From an uncultured Neomegalonema sp. (GTDB lineage Bacteria; Pseudomonadota; Alphaproteobacteria; Rhodobacterales; Rhodobacteraceae): a DNA stretch of 8,268 nucleotides. Both the position numbers and the translations under genes were made by a program. Positions 1 to 7,901 of the stretch are shown here, piece by piece (the first letter of the stretch is position 1; every line of letters begins with the position of its first letter). The stretch spans positions 1 through 8,268 of the forward strand of contig CALGNW010000286.1 of the NCBI GenBank assembly GCA_937958345.1, in the 5' to 3' direction. The notes beneath the pieces are model-generated. The model had not been told where the DNA came from, did not search any database, and saw nothing but the letters and a program-made list of their open reading frames with translations.

Positions 1-2673
1 GCCCTCGCCAAAACCGGCCTCAACCACCCGTAACCAGCTGTCATCCGGCGCTTCGCGCGACCCGCGATAACCGCACACAACCAGCCAATCCTGAGCGCGC
101 GTCATGCCGACATAGAGCAACCGCCTGTATTCCTGCATTTCCAACGACCGCCGGTACTCGCGCAGGCCCGCGACAGGCGGAGGGTCTTCATTGCGGCGGC
201 GCGACCAGATCGGCGCATCCCCCGCCTCGGTCTTCAACACAAAAACGCCCGAGGTATTTCGCGGGGGCAGCGCAACGGTATCGGGCAAAAAGACGATGTT
301 CGCCTCCAAGCCCTTCGCACCGTGCGCCGTCATCACCCGCACCTCGTTACGGCCCTGCTCCATCTCGCGCTTGACCTGAAAGTCACTGGCGTCAATCCGC
401 TCAACAAATGCCTGCAATGTCGGCGTTTCCACACTCTCGAACGCCAGCGCCTGTGACAACAGCTCGTCAATCGGGTCTTCGGCCTGCACCCCCAGACGTC
501 CCAAAAACCGCGCCCGCGCGCCATGCATGTTCAGCGCCCGCTCCAGAAATTCATAGGGCCGCAGAAAGTCCGCCTCATTCAGCAGATCATTAAGAATGGC
601 AAATGCCCCCGCGAACGCATCCTCCTCGCGGCGCAGATAAAGCGCACGCCACAACCGCCTTCCCCCGCGATCATAGGCCAGATCAAACAACGCCTGCTCG
701 CTCAACCCGATAATCGGAGAGCGCAAAACCGTCGCCAATGTCAGATCATCGTCGGGCAGCAACGCAAACCGTGCCAGCGCCATCAGATCACGCACCGCAA
801 GCTGTTGGGTCAGGACCATACGGTCTTCACCTGCAACGGGAATATCGCGCGCCTTTAATGCGCGGATCATCGCATCGGTAAACGCATTGCGCCGCCGCAC
901 GAGGATCAGCACATCCCCGGGGCGGATCGGACGGGCTCGGGACTTAAGGATAGTGCCATTCGCCAACCACCCGGCAATCCGCGTCGCGATGCCCTCTGCC
1001 AAACGCAAATGCGGAGCATCAGGCTCTACCTCGTCGACTGGCACATGCCACGGCTGGGCTTCGGGGTTATCGCGCGGCTGGACTACCGGCCAGAACTCGA
1101 CACAACCCGGTTGGTCGGCGCGAAAAGCAAGGTGTTCGGGGGCCGCGCCGTCCGCGCTGAGACCGTCACGCGCGGGTTCAGAGGCAAAGACGGTATCAAC
1201 AGCATTCAGCACGGCGGGCGTAGACCGGAACGAATGCAAAAGCTGCGGCTCCTGCATCGGCGCATCGACACCCTTTGTCAGCTCATCAAAGCGTTCTTTG
1301 ATGACCGACAGGCCCCGCGGGTCAGCGCCCTGAAAACTGTAGATCGACTGCTTTTCATCCCCAACAACAAACAGCGTCCGGTGGGCGTCGCGGGCACTTT
1401 CGCCCGCAAAGAATTCCTCGGCAATCGCGCCGATTACCTGCCATTGTTCGGCGGAGGTATCCTGCGCCTCGTCCACGAGAATATGATCGACACCGCCATC
1501 AAGCTTATAGCGCACCCAGTCCCGCGCGTCCGCCTCGGTCAGCAATGCACTTGCCAGCCGGATCAGATCATCGAAATCCAGCGCATCAGCACGCGCCTTC
1601 AACATCCGCACTTCGCCCAACAGGGCCACCCCGAATCGCGCCAGAGCCTTGCTGTTCGCAAATCCCTCGATGGCCTGTTCCTGCGCCGACAGTTCAAGCA
1701 GCGCACCTGCAATTTCTGCACACAAATCTTCGGCCCACGGCAGAGCCTTTTTTATCGCCGCTGTCGGAAACTTTGCGCGCGGCCCGCCGGTCTTGGTCAA
1801 CAGCGCGGCACGCAGGGCGGAAACCAGATCACCGTCCGTGCCCTCCGCCAGCGCCTCAAGCAAATCCGGCGCAACAGCCTGCTCGTGCTTGCCGCCATCC
1901 GCAAAGGCCCGGGCGAGCTCGCGCAAGGCTTTCATATCAAAGCCCGAAACTGCTGCGGCTCGGACTGCTTCGACCGTATCGCTTTCATCAACGTCCAATG
2001 CATGCGCGATCCGCGCCACCACCTCGTCCGTCGATCCCTCGAACGCAGGACGCTGCTTGACGATTTCCTGTATCAGCGCATCGATGCCGAATTCCTGAAC
2101 ACGGTCGATAATCAGCATCGCCGCATCGCGCAGCGCCCCGTTGCCGCCGGTCAACGCACGGGCAATCGTGGACTCTTTGGCGGCATTCAACAGTTCGGCG
2201 GATGTCACCTCGTCCATCAACTCGAAATGCGGCGAGATTTTCGCCTCCAGCGGAAACCGCCGCAGCAGGCTTTCGCAAAAGGCGTGGATGGTTTGGATTT
2301 TAAGACCGCCGGGGGTTTCCAGCGCCTGCGCGAACAAACGGCGCGCGCGCTTCAGTTCGATTTCCGCGCCGCGCTCGGTATCAAGGTCGACCAAAGCAGC
2401 ACGCAGCGCGCTATCATCCATCAACGCCCAGCCGCCCAGCCGCGCGAACAGTTTATTCTGCATGTTCGCGGCGGCGGCGCGTGTGTAGGTCAGACACAGG
2501 ATTTTCGACGGATCGGGCGGCGTATCTCCGTCCCTGACACTCCCCAACAGCAACCGCGCAACACGATCGATCAAAACCTTGGTTTTACCGGACCCGGCAT
2601 TCGCAGTTACCCACGCCGAATGGTTCGGATCGGCGGCGACCCGCTGGGGTGCAGAGGGATCATGGACGCTCAT
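1..2673 (-). CDS. addA: Double-strand break repair helicase AddA, 3' end beyond window
   Basis: This is the UvrD/SF1A helicase subunit of the AddAB helicase-nuclease. With AddB it unwinds and resects double-strand DNA ends to make single-stranded DNA for RecA. I read the frame on the minus strand as 891 codons; the roughly 60% that I translated codon by codon has no stop. Superfamily I motifs occur in order: Walker A ANAGSGKT at residues 24-31 (Lys30), motif II HILVDEAQDTS at 397-407, motif III VVGDEKQSIYSFQGAD at 436-451, motif IV LLHSFRSTPAVL at 478-489, motif V VMTAHGAKGLE at 780-790, and motif VI RRLLYVGMTRAQD at 850-862. Family members usually run to about 1,120-1,160 residues, so the missing part should hold the C-terminal RecB-like nuclease domain. 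The ATG at 2673 overlaps the addB stop as ATGA. A GGGGA Shine-Dalgarno-like sequence lies 6 nt upstream, which supports this start. Nothing suggests a frameshift; the truncation is only the window edge. Confidence 0.97.
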   Translation of the reverse strand, partial: MSVHDPSAPQRVAADPNHSAWVTANAGSGKTKVLIDRVARLLLGSVRDGDTPPDPSKILCLTYTRAAAANMQNKLFARLGGWALMDDSALRAALVDLDTERGAEIELKRARRLFAQALETPGGLKIQTIHAFCESLLRRFPLEAKISPHFELMDEVTSAELLNAAKESTIARALTGGNGALRDAAMLIIDRVQEFGIDALIQEIVKQRPAFEGSTDEVVARIAHALDVDESDTVEAVRAAAVSGFDMKALRELARAFADGGKHEQAVAPDLLEALAEGTDGDLVSALRAALLTKTGGPRAKFPTAAIKKALPWAEDLCAEIAGALLELSAQEQAIEGFANSKALARFGVALLGEVRMLKARADALDFDDLIRLASALLTEADARDWVRYKLDGGVDHILVDEAQDTSAEQWQVIGAIAEEFFAGESARDAHRTLFVVGDEKQSIYSFQGADPRGLSVIKERFDELTKGVDAPMQEPQLLHSFRSTPAVLNAVDTVFASEPARDGLSADGAAPEHLAFRADQPGCVEFWPVVQPRDNPEAQPWHVPVDEVEPDAPHLRLAEGIATRIAGWLANGTILKSRARPIRPGDVLILVRRRNAFTDAMIRALKARDIPVAGEDRMVLTQQLAVRDLMALARFALLPDDDLTLATVLRSPIIGLSEQALFDLAYDRGGRRLWRALYLRREEDAFAGAFAILNDLLNEADFLRPYEFLERALNMHGARARFLGRLGVQAEDPIDELLSQALAFESVETPTLQAFVERIDASDFQVKREMEQGRNEVRVMTAHGAKGLEANIVFLPDTVALPPRNTSGVFVLKTEAGDAPIWSRRRNEDPPPVAGLREYRRSLEMQEYRRLLYVGMTRAQDWLVVCGYRGSREAPDDSWLRVVEAGFGEG

Positions 2674-2690
2674 TCAGGATCCCCGCCCTC
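2670..2690 (-). promoter_or_regulatory. addA ribosome binding site and ATGA overlap with addB
   Basis: Reading the minus strand, GAGGGCGGGGA (2690-2680) is followed after 6 nt by the addA ATG (2673-2671), which overlaps the addB TGA (2672-2670). This is the best-spaced Shine-Dalgarno-like sequence in the window. It supports the chosen addA start and coupled synthesis of the two repair subunits. Confidence 0.65.
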
Positions 2691-5600
2691 GGCACTCACC
2701 CATTCACCAACCCGTGCAAGATGGTCATAGTCCCCAGCATAAGTAATCGACATGGGCCGCGCGCGCGACAGATACCCCTGCGCCGCATCGGCATACGCGG
2801 CCAGCAGTTCTGACAATTTCGGAAACGCCTCGGCAATCAGCCGGTCCTCGTCGGACAGGGCGGTTTCCTTACCGCCAATATCACCGCCCTGCAGACGGAT
2901 ATGCGCGAGCTTTGAAACCTTTGCGGCAGCCAGCCCCTCAAACGCCCCGTCGCGCAACATCGCCCCCTCCAGCGGCAGTTGTTGTGCAAACGCGGCAACC
3001 TGTTCATTCGTCGGCGGGGCGCCGGTCTTGTAATCATAAATCGCGTAGGTTTCATCGGGCAGCCGATCAATGCGGTCGGCATACCCCCGCAATCCGACCT
3101 GCGAAAACCCCGGAACAGAAACGTCGATCATCCCTTCGGCCTCCAGCTTGGCCGGAACCTCGCCGCGCGCACGTCTAGCGGCCTCTTCGTGCAGGAACCA
3201 CGGCGCAATACGCAGCACCCGCGCCCGGTAAAATGCCTGCACACTCGGCCAGGCATCATAGGCCGCGAGGGCTTGGGTTGTTTGTTCTTCGAACAGCGCG
3301 CGCGCGCTCTCTTCGTCAAGCCAGTCTTCCGCTGTTTCGGCAACAACCCGCTCGACAATTTCGTGAATCACCGTCCCGCGGTCCCGCGCATCAGGGTTCG
3401 GGGAAAGGTCCGCCATCGGACGCAAGCCCAGCACTTTCTGGGCGTAGATCGCATAAGGATCGCGGGCCAGTGTTTCGATCTGTGTCACGGAAAATGCTCT
3501 GGGCCGCGCCTCAACTGGCGGCGTCGGCGCGGGCCGCTCGACGGGCTGGCCCACAGTTTCACGCGCGAGATGTCCGGCAAAGCCGCGATAACGGTCCCCC
3601 CGTTGCCGCATGCCGGCCAGGACCTGCGGCGCAAAACCGGTCTGCTCATCCTCGCCAAGCAAGGTTGTTATCCGCTGCAACCACCGCGAGGCAACGGTCG
3701 GTGTTCCATCCTGCTTACGTGCGCGGCTGAGGATGACCCGCTTTGCACAAAAAGCCTGCTGAAAATCGTGCGACGAAAGCCCGATACGGCGTTCTAATGA
3801 CGGCAGCCCGAAATCGCGTCGCATGGCGCGGCTCATCCACGGATCGGGATCTGGCAGCTTCGGCCAGCTATCCTCGTTCAGACCCGCGAGGATCATAACA
3901 TCCGCGCTCAACATCCGCGCTTCCAATGTTCCCCAGATAAAGACGCGGGGATGCTGGCCATAGGGTGCGCGCACCTTGGGGCCGGTCATTAATCCTGCCA
4001 CCAGCGAGGGCGCAGCCGACGGTGCCAGCGCACCAAAGGCCGGTGCATGCTCGATAATATCTTCGACAAAGGCACGGGCGACCTTGCCTGTTTCCTCCTG
4101 CCAAACCTCTTCGGTTCCTTCGGACGTGAAAGATAACTGGTTCGCACTCACCCGCAACGCGACCATGATCTCGCTCAGCGGAACCTCGTCCCGCGCGGCC
4201 AGCATGCGCAACGGCCCCAGAGCATCGCCCAGCGTATCCAGCCATCCGAACAGTGCCGCATCCTGATCCGCACGCCGCTTTTTGCCTTCCTCGGTCGCAC
4301 CGTCGCGCGCGTCGCGCCGCGCAGTTTCCGCCTCGATCACCGAACGGATTTTCCACGGCTCTGTACCGCTGCTCGCACCGCGCATCGCTTCGATCTCGAC
4401 ACGGCGCACAAATCCCAGATGCGCGCCGCGCGTCATGCCGAGCGACGCCAGCGGATGCTTTAACAGCGCAAGCCAACGCGCCGGATCACCCGGCCCGGTC
4501 CCGCGCAGCCCCTCTTCCAGCAGCAGCGTCAGAAAGACCCCCGGCGGCGTCAGATGCAGGGGCCGTCCGGCAGAATCATCGGCCTTTATGCCCCATCGCT
4601 GCAATCCTGCAGACACGCGCCGGCCCAGCATGCCGTCTGTCGTCACCAGTGCAACAGTCTGGCCCGGAACACTCACCGCCTCGCGCATCGCAAAGGCAAT
4701 CGCCTGCGCCTCCTCCTGCGCGGTTTCCGCCTCGATAAGATCGACATCGGCCAGAACGTGCGGCGCATGATCCGCGACGTCTTTTCGGTGCTTCAGCCAA
4801 CTGTCGGTAACTGGAGCGGGGCGCAGGGCAATACTGAAAAACGCCTGACGGCCGGTTTCAGGGGCCGCGATCCAGTCTTCGATACGATCACGCCCAACCG
4901 GCCCGTTCTCGCCGCCGATTTTGGTCAGCAACCGCGCTAGTCCCGCTTGCGGATGATCAGGATGCGCGTCCGGCAGTTCTCTGAACGAGACCGCGTCAAG
5001 TGACCGATCCAGCCCCGGCAATACAACTGCACCTCGGGGTAAATGCGCGACAGCGGCGATCAACTCGGCAGAGACACCGACACTACCGGTTGAGCCAGCA
5101 ACAATGACCGGATCAACCGGCGGTACAGCCTGCCACACGTCAATCTGCCGCCGGATCAACTCGGCACGGTGCGCAACCGGATCACTCTTTGCAATTTCAT
5201 CCAGATGTGCAGGCCAGGCAGTGCGCAGGATATCCAGAAATGCAACCGTCTCCGTCCAGTGCGCCGCATGGTTTTCAGGTGCGGCACTGTCCAGATCGTC
5301 CAGTGTCAACCGTTCACCGTGAATCTGATCCATCAGGCTCATCAGGTCGCGGGCCAGCGCGGTTGCCGTAGCCTCCTGTGCCAGATGAGGTTTTTGCGCA
5401 CCCAGCGCCCGTATCAGCCGCGTCAGGGTCAGCAGGCGCCCCGTTCCGGAAATCGGCTCCGGCATTCCCGCGCCCAGTCCCGCCGGATCATCCAGATCGG
5501 CCAGCGTCAGAATACGCGGCGTCAGCAAAGGCTTGCCGCCCGCCTGCTCAACAAAAGCATCCGTCAGGACACGGACCCCGCGTCGGGTCGGCGCGTAAAT

Positions 5601-5726
5601 CGTGACGCGCGCCAGCGCCATCGGATCATCGCTGCCAAGGCGCGCCATAACCCCCTCGGCCAATGCCTGCGCAAAGGGTTGGCCGGAGGCGATGTTGAAA
5701 AGACGCGCAGCGGAACTGTCGAACAT
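2670..5726 (-). CDS. addB: Double-strand break repair protein AddB (complete)
   Basis: AddB is the second nuclease subunit of AddAB, 1,018 aa and normal in length for alphaproteobacteria. The N-terminal and middle parts are an inactivated helicase fold. Residues 41-56 hold VTIYAPTRRGVRVLTD, a motif-Ia-like stretch, with no Walker A before it. AGSTGS is at 210-215, a motif-IV-like region at 357-395, and the AddB-typical ILAGLNEDSWP at 612-622. The C-terminal RecB/PDDEXK nuclease domain covers about 744-930. It contains SVTQIETLARDPYAIYA (746-762), GTVIHEIVER with His788, GYADRIDRL with Asp884, DYKTG with Asp898 and Lys900, and QLPLEGAML near 916. The nuclease residues therefore look intact. 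Only one cysteine is seen (Cys660), so the four-cysteine iron-sulphur cluster of Bacillus AddB cannot form. The ATG shares its A with the murU stop (TGATG), and AAAGG lies 3 nt upstream. The stop overlaps the addA start, which fits equimolar synthesis of the two subunits. Confidence 0.97.
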   Translation of the reverse strand: MFDSSAARLFNIASGQPFAQALAEGVMARLGSDDPMALARVTIYAPTRRGVRVLTDAFVEQAGGKPLLTPRILTLADLDDPAGLGAGMPEPISGTGRLLTLTRLIRALGAQKPHLAQEATATALARDLMSLMDQIHGERLTLDDLDSAAPENHAAHWTETVAFLDILRTAWPAHLDEIAKSDPVAHRAELIRRQIDVWQAVPPVDPVIVAGSTGSVGVSAELIAAVAHLPRGAVVLPGLDRSLDAVSFRELPDAHPDHPQAGLARLLTKIGGENGPVGRDRIEDWIAAPETGRQAFFSIALRPAPVTDSWLKHRKDVADHAPHVLADVDLIEAETAQEEAQAIAFAMREAVSVPGQTVALVTTDGMLGRRVSAGLQRWGIKADDSAGRPLHLTPPGVFLTLLLEEGLRGTGPGDPARWLALLKHPLASLGMTRGAHLGFVRRVEIEAMRGASSGTEPWKIRSVIEAETARRDARDGATEEGKKRRADQDAALFGWLDTLGDALGPLRMLAARDEVPLSEIMVALRVSANQLSFTSEGTEEVWQEETGKVARAFVEDIIEHAPAFGALAPSAAPSLVAGLMTGPKVRAPYGQHPRVFIWGTLEARMLSADVMILAGLNEDSWPKLPDPDPWMSRAMRRDFGLPSLERRIGLSSHDFQQAFCAKRVILSRARKQDGTPTVASRWLQRITTLLGEDEQTGFAPQVLAGMRQRGDRYRGFAGHLARETVGQPVERPAPTPPVEARPRAFSVTQIETLARDPYAIYAQKVLGLRPMADLSPNPDARDRGTVIHEIVERVVAETAEDWLDEESARALFEEQTTQALAAYDAWPSVQAFYRARVLRIAPWFLHEEAARRARGEVPAKLEAEGMIDVSVPGFSQVGLRGYADRIDRLPDETYAIYDYKTGAPPTNEQVAAFAQQLPLEGAMLRDGAFEGLAAAKVSKLAHIRLQGGDIGGKETALSDEDRLIAEAFPKLSELLAAYADAAQGYLSRARPMSITYAGDYDHLARVGEWVSAEGGDPE

Positions 5727-5728
5727 CA
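5724..5728 (-). promoter_or_regulatory. TGATG stop/start overlap, murU to addB
   Basis: The murU TGA (5728-5726) shares its A with the addB ATG (5726-5724). AAAGG at 5734-5730 lies only 3 nt before the ATG, closer than the optimum for a free-standing ribosome binding site. This suggests that coupling contributes to addB translation. Confidence 0.65.
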
Positions 5729-6433
5729 GCCTTTGTTAACAGCGGCCTCGGCCAACCGCAAACCATCAGGTGTCCCGACATCGCACCACCCGCCATGATG
5801 GATGACGCCAAAGGCACGGCCCGCGGCCACAATCCGGTCCCAGATCAAATTCAGCGAAAATGGCCCTTCCGGCACATCGTCAAATACATCCGGCTTGATG
5901 ATCTGCGCCCCGCTGAAAACAAAGGGAGCCGCAGGCTTGTCGCCCCTGCGGATAACGCGCCCGTCGTCATCGAGGAAAAAATCCCCGCTGCGCGTATAGC
6001 CGACAGCTGTTTCTACAGGGACCAATAGCAACAGCACATCCATCTCTGCAGGCCGCCACATCTCAATCAACGGAGACAAGGCCCTCTCACCCAACCAGAT
6101 ATTGTCGCTGTTGATCACCACAAACGGATCACCCCCCAACAGCGTCAGCGCATGAGCGATACCCCCACCGGTTTCGAGCAGGTTGGCGGTTTCGTCAGAA
6201 TAGGCAATTTCCGGCCCGCGCCGCATCGACAGATGCTCACGCATCATGTCCGGGAAATAATGCAGATTTACGACGGCGCGCGTCACACCGATTTCGGCAA
6301 CACTGTCCAAGGCGCGGTCGATCAGCGTCCGTCCCGCAGCTTCGATAAGGGGTTTGGGGCGGTCGTTGGTCAGCGGACGCATGCGCGTGCCCAAACCTGC
6401 GGCCAGAACCATCGCTGTGCTCGGCCCGCTCAT
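5726..6433 (-). CDS. murU: MurU-type nucleotidyltransferase (MurNAc-1-phosphate uridylyltransferase)
   Basis: A 235-aa sugar-1-phosphate nucleotidyltransferase of the NTP_transferase family, probably cytoplasmic. The family signature LAAGLGTRMRPLT is at 10-22, followed by DRPKPL at 24-29 with the conserved lysine Lys27. ETGGGI is at 87-92 and the metal/nucleotide-binding NSDN at 108-111. FSGAQII is at 173-179, LIWDR at 196-200, and the C-terminal WCDVGTPDGL at 216-225. There is no LbH acyltransferase domain, so it is not GlmU. It is also shorter than GalU or RmlA, as expected for MurU. The Pseudomonas and Caulobacter enzymes convert MurNAc-alpha-1-phosphate and UTP to UDP-MurNAc, completing the recycling route that bypasses fosfomycin-sensitive MurA. 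The adjacent AmgK-like kinase domain, which would make its substrate, strongly supports this role. Without it, another hexose-1-phosphate substrate (for example in heptose or mannose metabolism) would remain possible. The start overlaps the upstream stop as ATGA, and the stop overlaps the addB start as TGATG. Confidence 0.88.
   Translation of the reverse strand: MSGPSTAMVLAAGLGTRMRPLTNDRPKPLIEAAGRTLIDRALDSVAEIGVTRAVVNLHYFPDMMREHLSMRRGPEIAYSDETANLLETGGGIAHALTLLGGDPFVVINSDNIWLGERALSPLIEMWRPAEMDVLLLLVPVETAVGYTRSGDFFLDDDGRVIRRGDKPAAPFVFSGAQIIKPDVFDDVPEGPFSLNLIWDRIVAAGRAFGVIHHGGWCDVGTPDGLRLAEAAVNKG
6430..6433 (-). promoter_or_regulatory. ATGA start/stop overlap, tsaE-amgK to murU
   Basis: The murU ATG (6433-6431) overlaps the TGA of the fusion gene (6432-6430), a classic translational-coupling arrangement. 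It places the predicted MurNAc kinase domain and the enzyme that uses its product under shared translation. The upstream sequence has only AAAGG very close to the start. Confidence 0.7.
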
Positions 6434-7899
6434 GCCTTTGCCCGCATCAGCGTTTCTGCGGTCGGCTCGGGCACATGCTGTTTTACAAAGGCCTGCAACG
6501 CCGACAGATGCGGGGCAGAAAGATCGCGCATCAAATGTGCCCAGACTCGCGGGATCAGGTCGACATAGTGCGGTTTGCCGTCACGGCGTGACAACCGCGC
6601 GAATATCCCGACAATCTTCGCGTTCCGCTGCGCGCCCAGACAATCATATGCCGCACGAAATAGGTCCGCGTTCAAATCGGGGCGCGCCGCAAGGTATCGG
6701 TTAATCATCGCGGCAGCGAGCGCAGGCGGTACATCGCGGCGTGCGTCCTCCAGCAGCGAAACCAGATCATACGCAGGGTGGCCCAGCAACGCATCCTGAT
6801 AATCCAGCAATCCGACGCGAGCGGTCCCGCTACGCTCCGGCAGCCAAAGCAGGTTCTCGGCATGATAATCGCGCATAACCAACGCCGAACGGTCGCTTTC
6901 GACGGCGGCAGTCGCTTCGGCCATTAGCCCCAGATATTCGGCCCGCAAATCATCGGACACGTCGCCGCCCGCCGCCGGTATCCACCAATCGGTCAGCAGC
7001 GCGGCCTCCCGTTCCAGAACGGCGGCGTCATAGTCGGGCACATCGTCCCCCGCCCCGGCGCGCATCCCGGCCAGCAAATCAACCGCCGCCTCGTACAATT
7101 GATGCTCGATAGCCGGATCATCGGCGCAGCGGCGCGCATAAAGCGCATCGCCCAAATCCTCCAACAGCAAAAAGCCATGCGACGTATCGCGGGCGAGGAT
7201 TTCCGGTGCACTCAGACCGCGCACGCGCAGCATGTCAGTGACCGCAGCAAAAGGCCGGACGTCCTCTCCCTTTTCTACGGGCGCATCCATCAGAACCGCA
7301 TGGCGATCCTGCAAAGTCAGGCGCAGATAACGCCGGTTCGAGGCATCACCTGCGAGAGGCCCGATCCTGGCATCACCCCAACCGGCGCGCGCAACGAATG
7401 CGGTAATCAGCGCATCCCGCGAGTTCACTGCTGCCTCAGCCATCATGTCTCCCCGTGGTCCTGTCGCGACCAAACGCGCCTCACGACCCGCACCCTTTAT
7501 CGACAGGTGAATCTCTAAGCGGTCGTCGGGCAGTTGTTCGGCCAATCGCTGCGGCCATTCAACAAGAACCGCAGACGCCTCAAAGGCCTCGACCAGTCCC
7601 AGTTCGTCGATCTCTGCGGTGTCATTCACCCGATAAAGGTCGGCATGAACGATCGGCCCCCGCTTTCCGTCATATTCCTGCACAAGCGTGAATGTCGGTG
7701 ACGGAACCGCCTGCTCCTCGTCCAGCAAAGCCAGAATCGCAGCACGGGCGAGCGACGATTTTCCCGAACCCAAATCGCCATATAGCAGAACAATCGAACC
7801 GGGCTGCAAAGCATCAGACAGCCGCACGCCCAGCGCATCGGTTGCCGCCGCATCCGCTAAAAACAACGTGGTCGGGGTATTCATCGCGTCAGGCCGCAT
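6430..7899 (-). CDS. tsaE: Fusion protein: TsaE (t6A synthesis ATPase) + AmgK-like sugar kinase
   Basis: One uninterrupted 489-aa frame with two domains. TsaE (about residues 7-150) is the ATPase that works with TsaB and TsaD to make N6-threonylcarbamoyladenosine at position 37 of tRNAs. It shows Walker A GDLGSGKS (41-48), SPTFTLVQEY (67-76), HADLYR (85-90), and VEWPQRL (113-119). The rest (about 155-489) is an APH-fold phosphotransferase of the AmgK type, which phosphorylates MurNAc or GlcNAc at C1. It shows GDASNRRYLR (184-193), LLLEDLGD (244-251), catalytic loop RDYHAENLLW (343-352, Asp344 and Asn349), and metal-binding LLDYQDALLGHPAYD (364-378, Asp366). MurU directly downstream uses the AmgK product, which supports the sugar-kinase reading over aminoglycoside resistance. 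I chose the ATG at 7899, which overlaps the upstream stop (TGATG). Its only purine-rich element is a distant GGAAG 15 nt away. The ATG at 7884 (MNTPTTLF) fits the usual TsaE N terminus equally well. A GTG at 7932 is unlikely. Confidence 0.92.
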   Translation of the reverse strand: MRPDAMNTPTTLFLADAAATDALGVRLSDALQPGSIVLLYGDLGSGKSSLARAAILALLDEEQAVPSPTFTLVQEYDGKRGPIVHADLYRVNDTAEIDELGLVEAFEASAVLVEWPQRLAEQLPDDRLEIHLSIKGAGREARLVATGPRGDMMAEAAVNSRDALITAFVARAGWGDARIGPLAGDASNRRYLRLTLQDRHAVLMDAPVEKGEDVRPFAAVTDMLRVRGLSAPEILARDTSHGFLLLEDLGDALYARRCADDPAIEHQLYEAAVDLLAGMRAGAGDDVPDYDAAVLEREAALLTDWWIPAAGGDVSDDLRAEYLGLMAEATAAVESDRSALVMRDYHAENLLWLPERSGTARVGLLDYQDALLGHPAYDLVSLLEDARRDVPPALAAAMINRYLAARPDLNADLFRAAYDCLGAQRNAKIVGIFARLSRRDGKPHYVDLIPRVWAHLMRDLSAPHLSALQAFVKQHVPEPTAETLMRAKA

Positions 7900-7901
7900 C
7901 A
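7897..7901 (-). promoter_or_regulatory. TGATG stop/start overlap, kinase-like gene to tsaE-amgK
   Basis: The TGA of the upstream gene (7901-7899) shares its A with an ATG (7899-7897). The nearest Shine-Dalgarno-like sequence, GGAAG, is 15 nt upstream, so initiation here may depend on re-initiation by ribosomes ending the previous gene. If the ATG at 7884 is used instead, the genes are 14 bases apart and still probably coupled. Confidence 0.6.

Noticed and set aside
1009..2730. A 573-codon open frame on the plus strand.
   Set aside because: It lies fully opposite addA, which carries all the SF1 helicase motifs. The plus-strand product is rich in Arg and Gln with no recognisable domain, as expected from the antisense frame of a high-GC gene.
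3295..3310. Short alternating GC tracts (also near 2340).
   Set aside because: They are brief, lie within the addB and addA codons, and are expected by chance in GC-rich coding DNA. They show no regulatory context.
2979..3797. A 272-codon open frame on the plus strand.
   Set aside because: It is antisense to the AddB nuclease domain. The composition is Arg/Pro/Gln-rich, with no domain and no independent gene context.
3868..4476. A 202-codon minus-strand frame inside addB in another reading frame.
   Set aside because: It is an out-of-frame shadow of addB, Cys/Arg/Gly-rich, without motifs. AddB is continuous through this stretch, so it does not indicate a frameshift.
5169..5798. A 209-codon plus-strand frame crossing the murU-addB junction.
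   Set aside because: It overlaps two strongly supported minus-strand genes and looks like reverse-strand translation of their codon bias.
6430..7432. Aminoglycoside resistance kinase.
   Set aside because: The APH fold is shared, but the GDASNRRYLR and RDYHAENL motifs and the MurU neighbour fit AmgK. There is no sign of a mobile resistance cassette.
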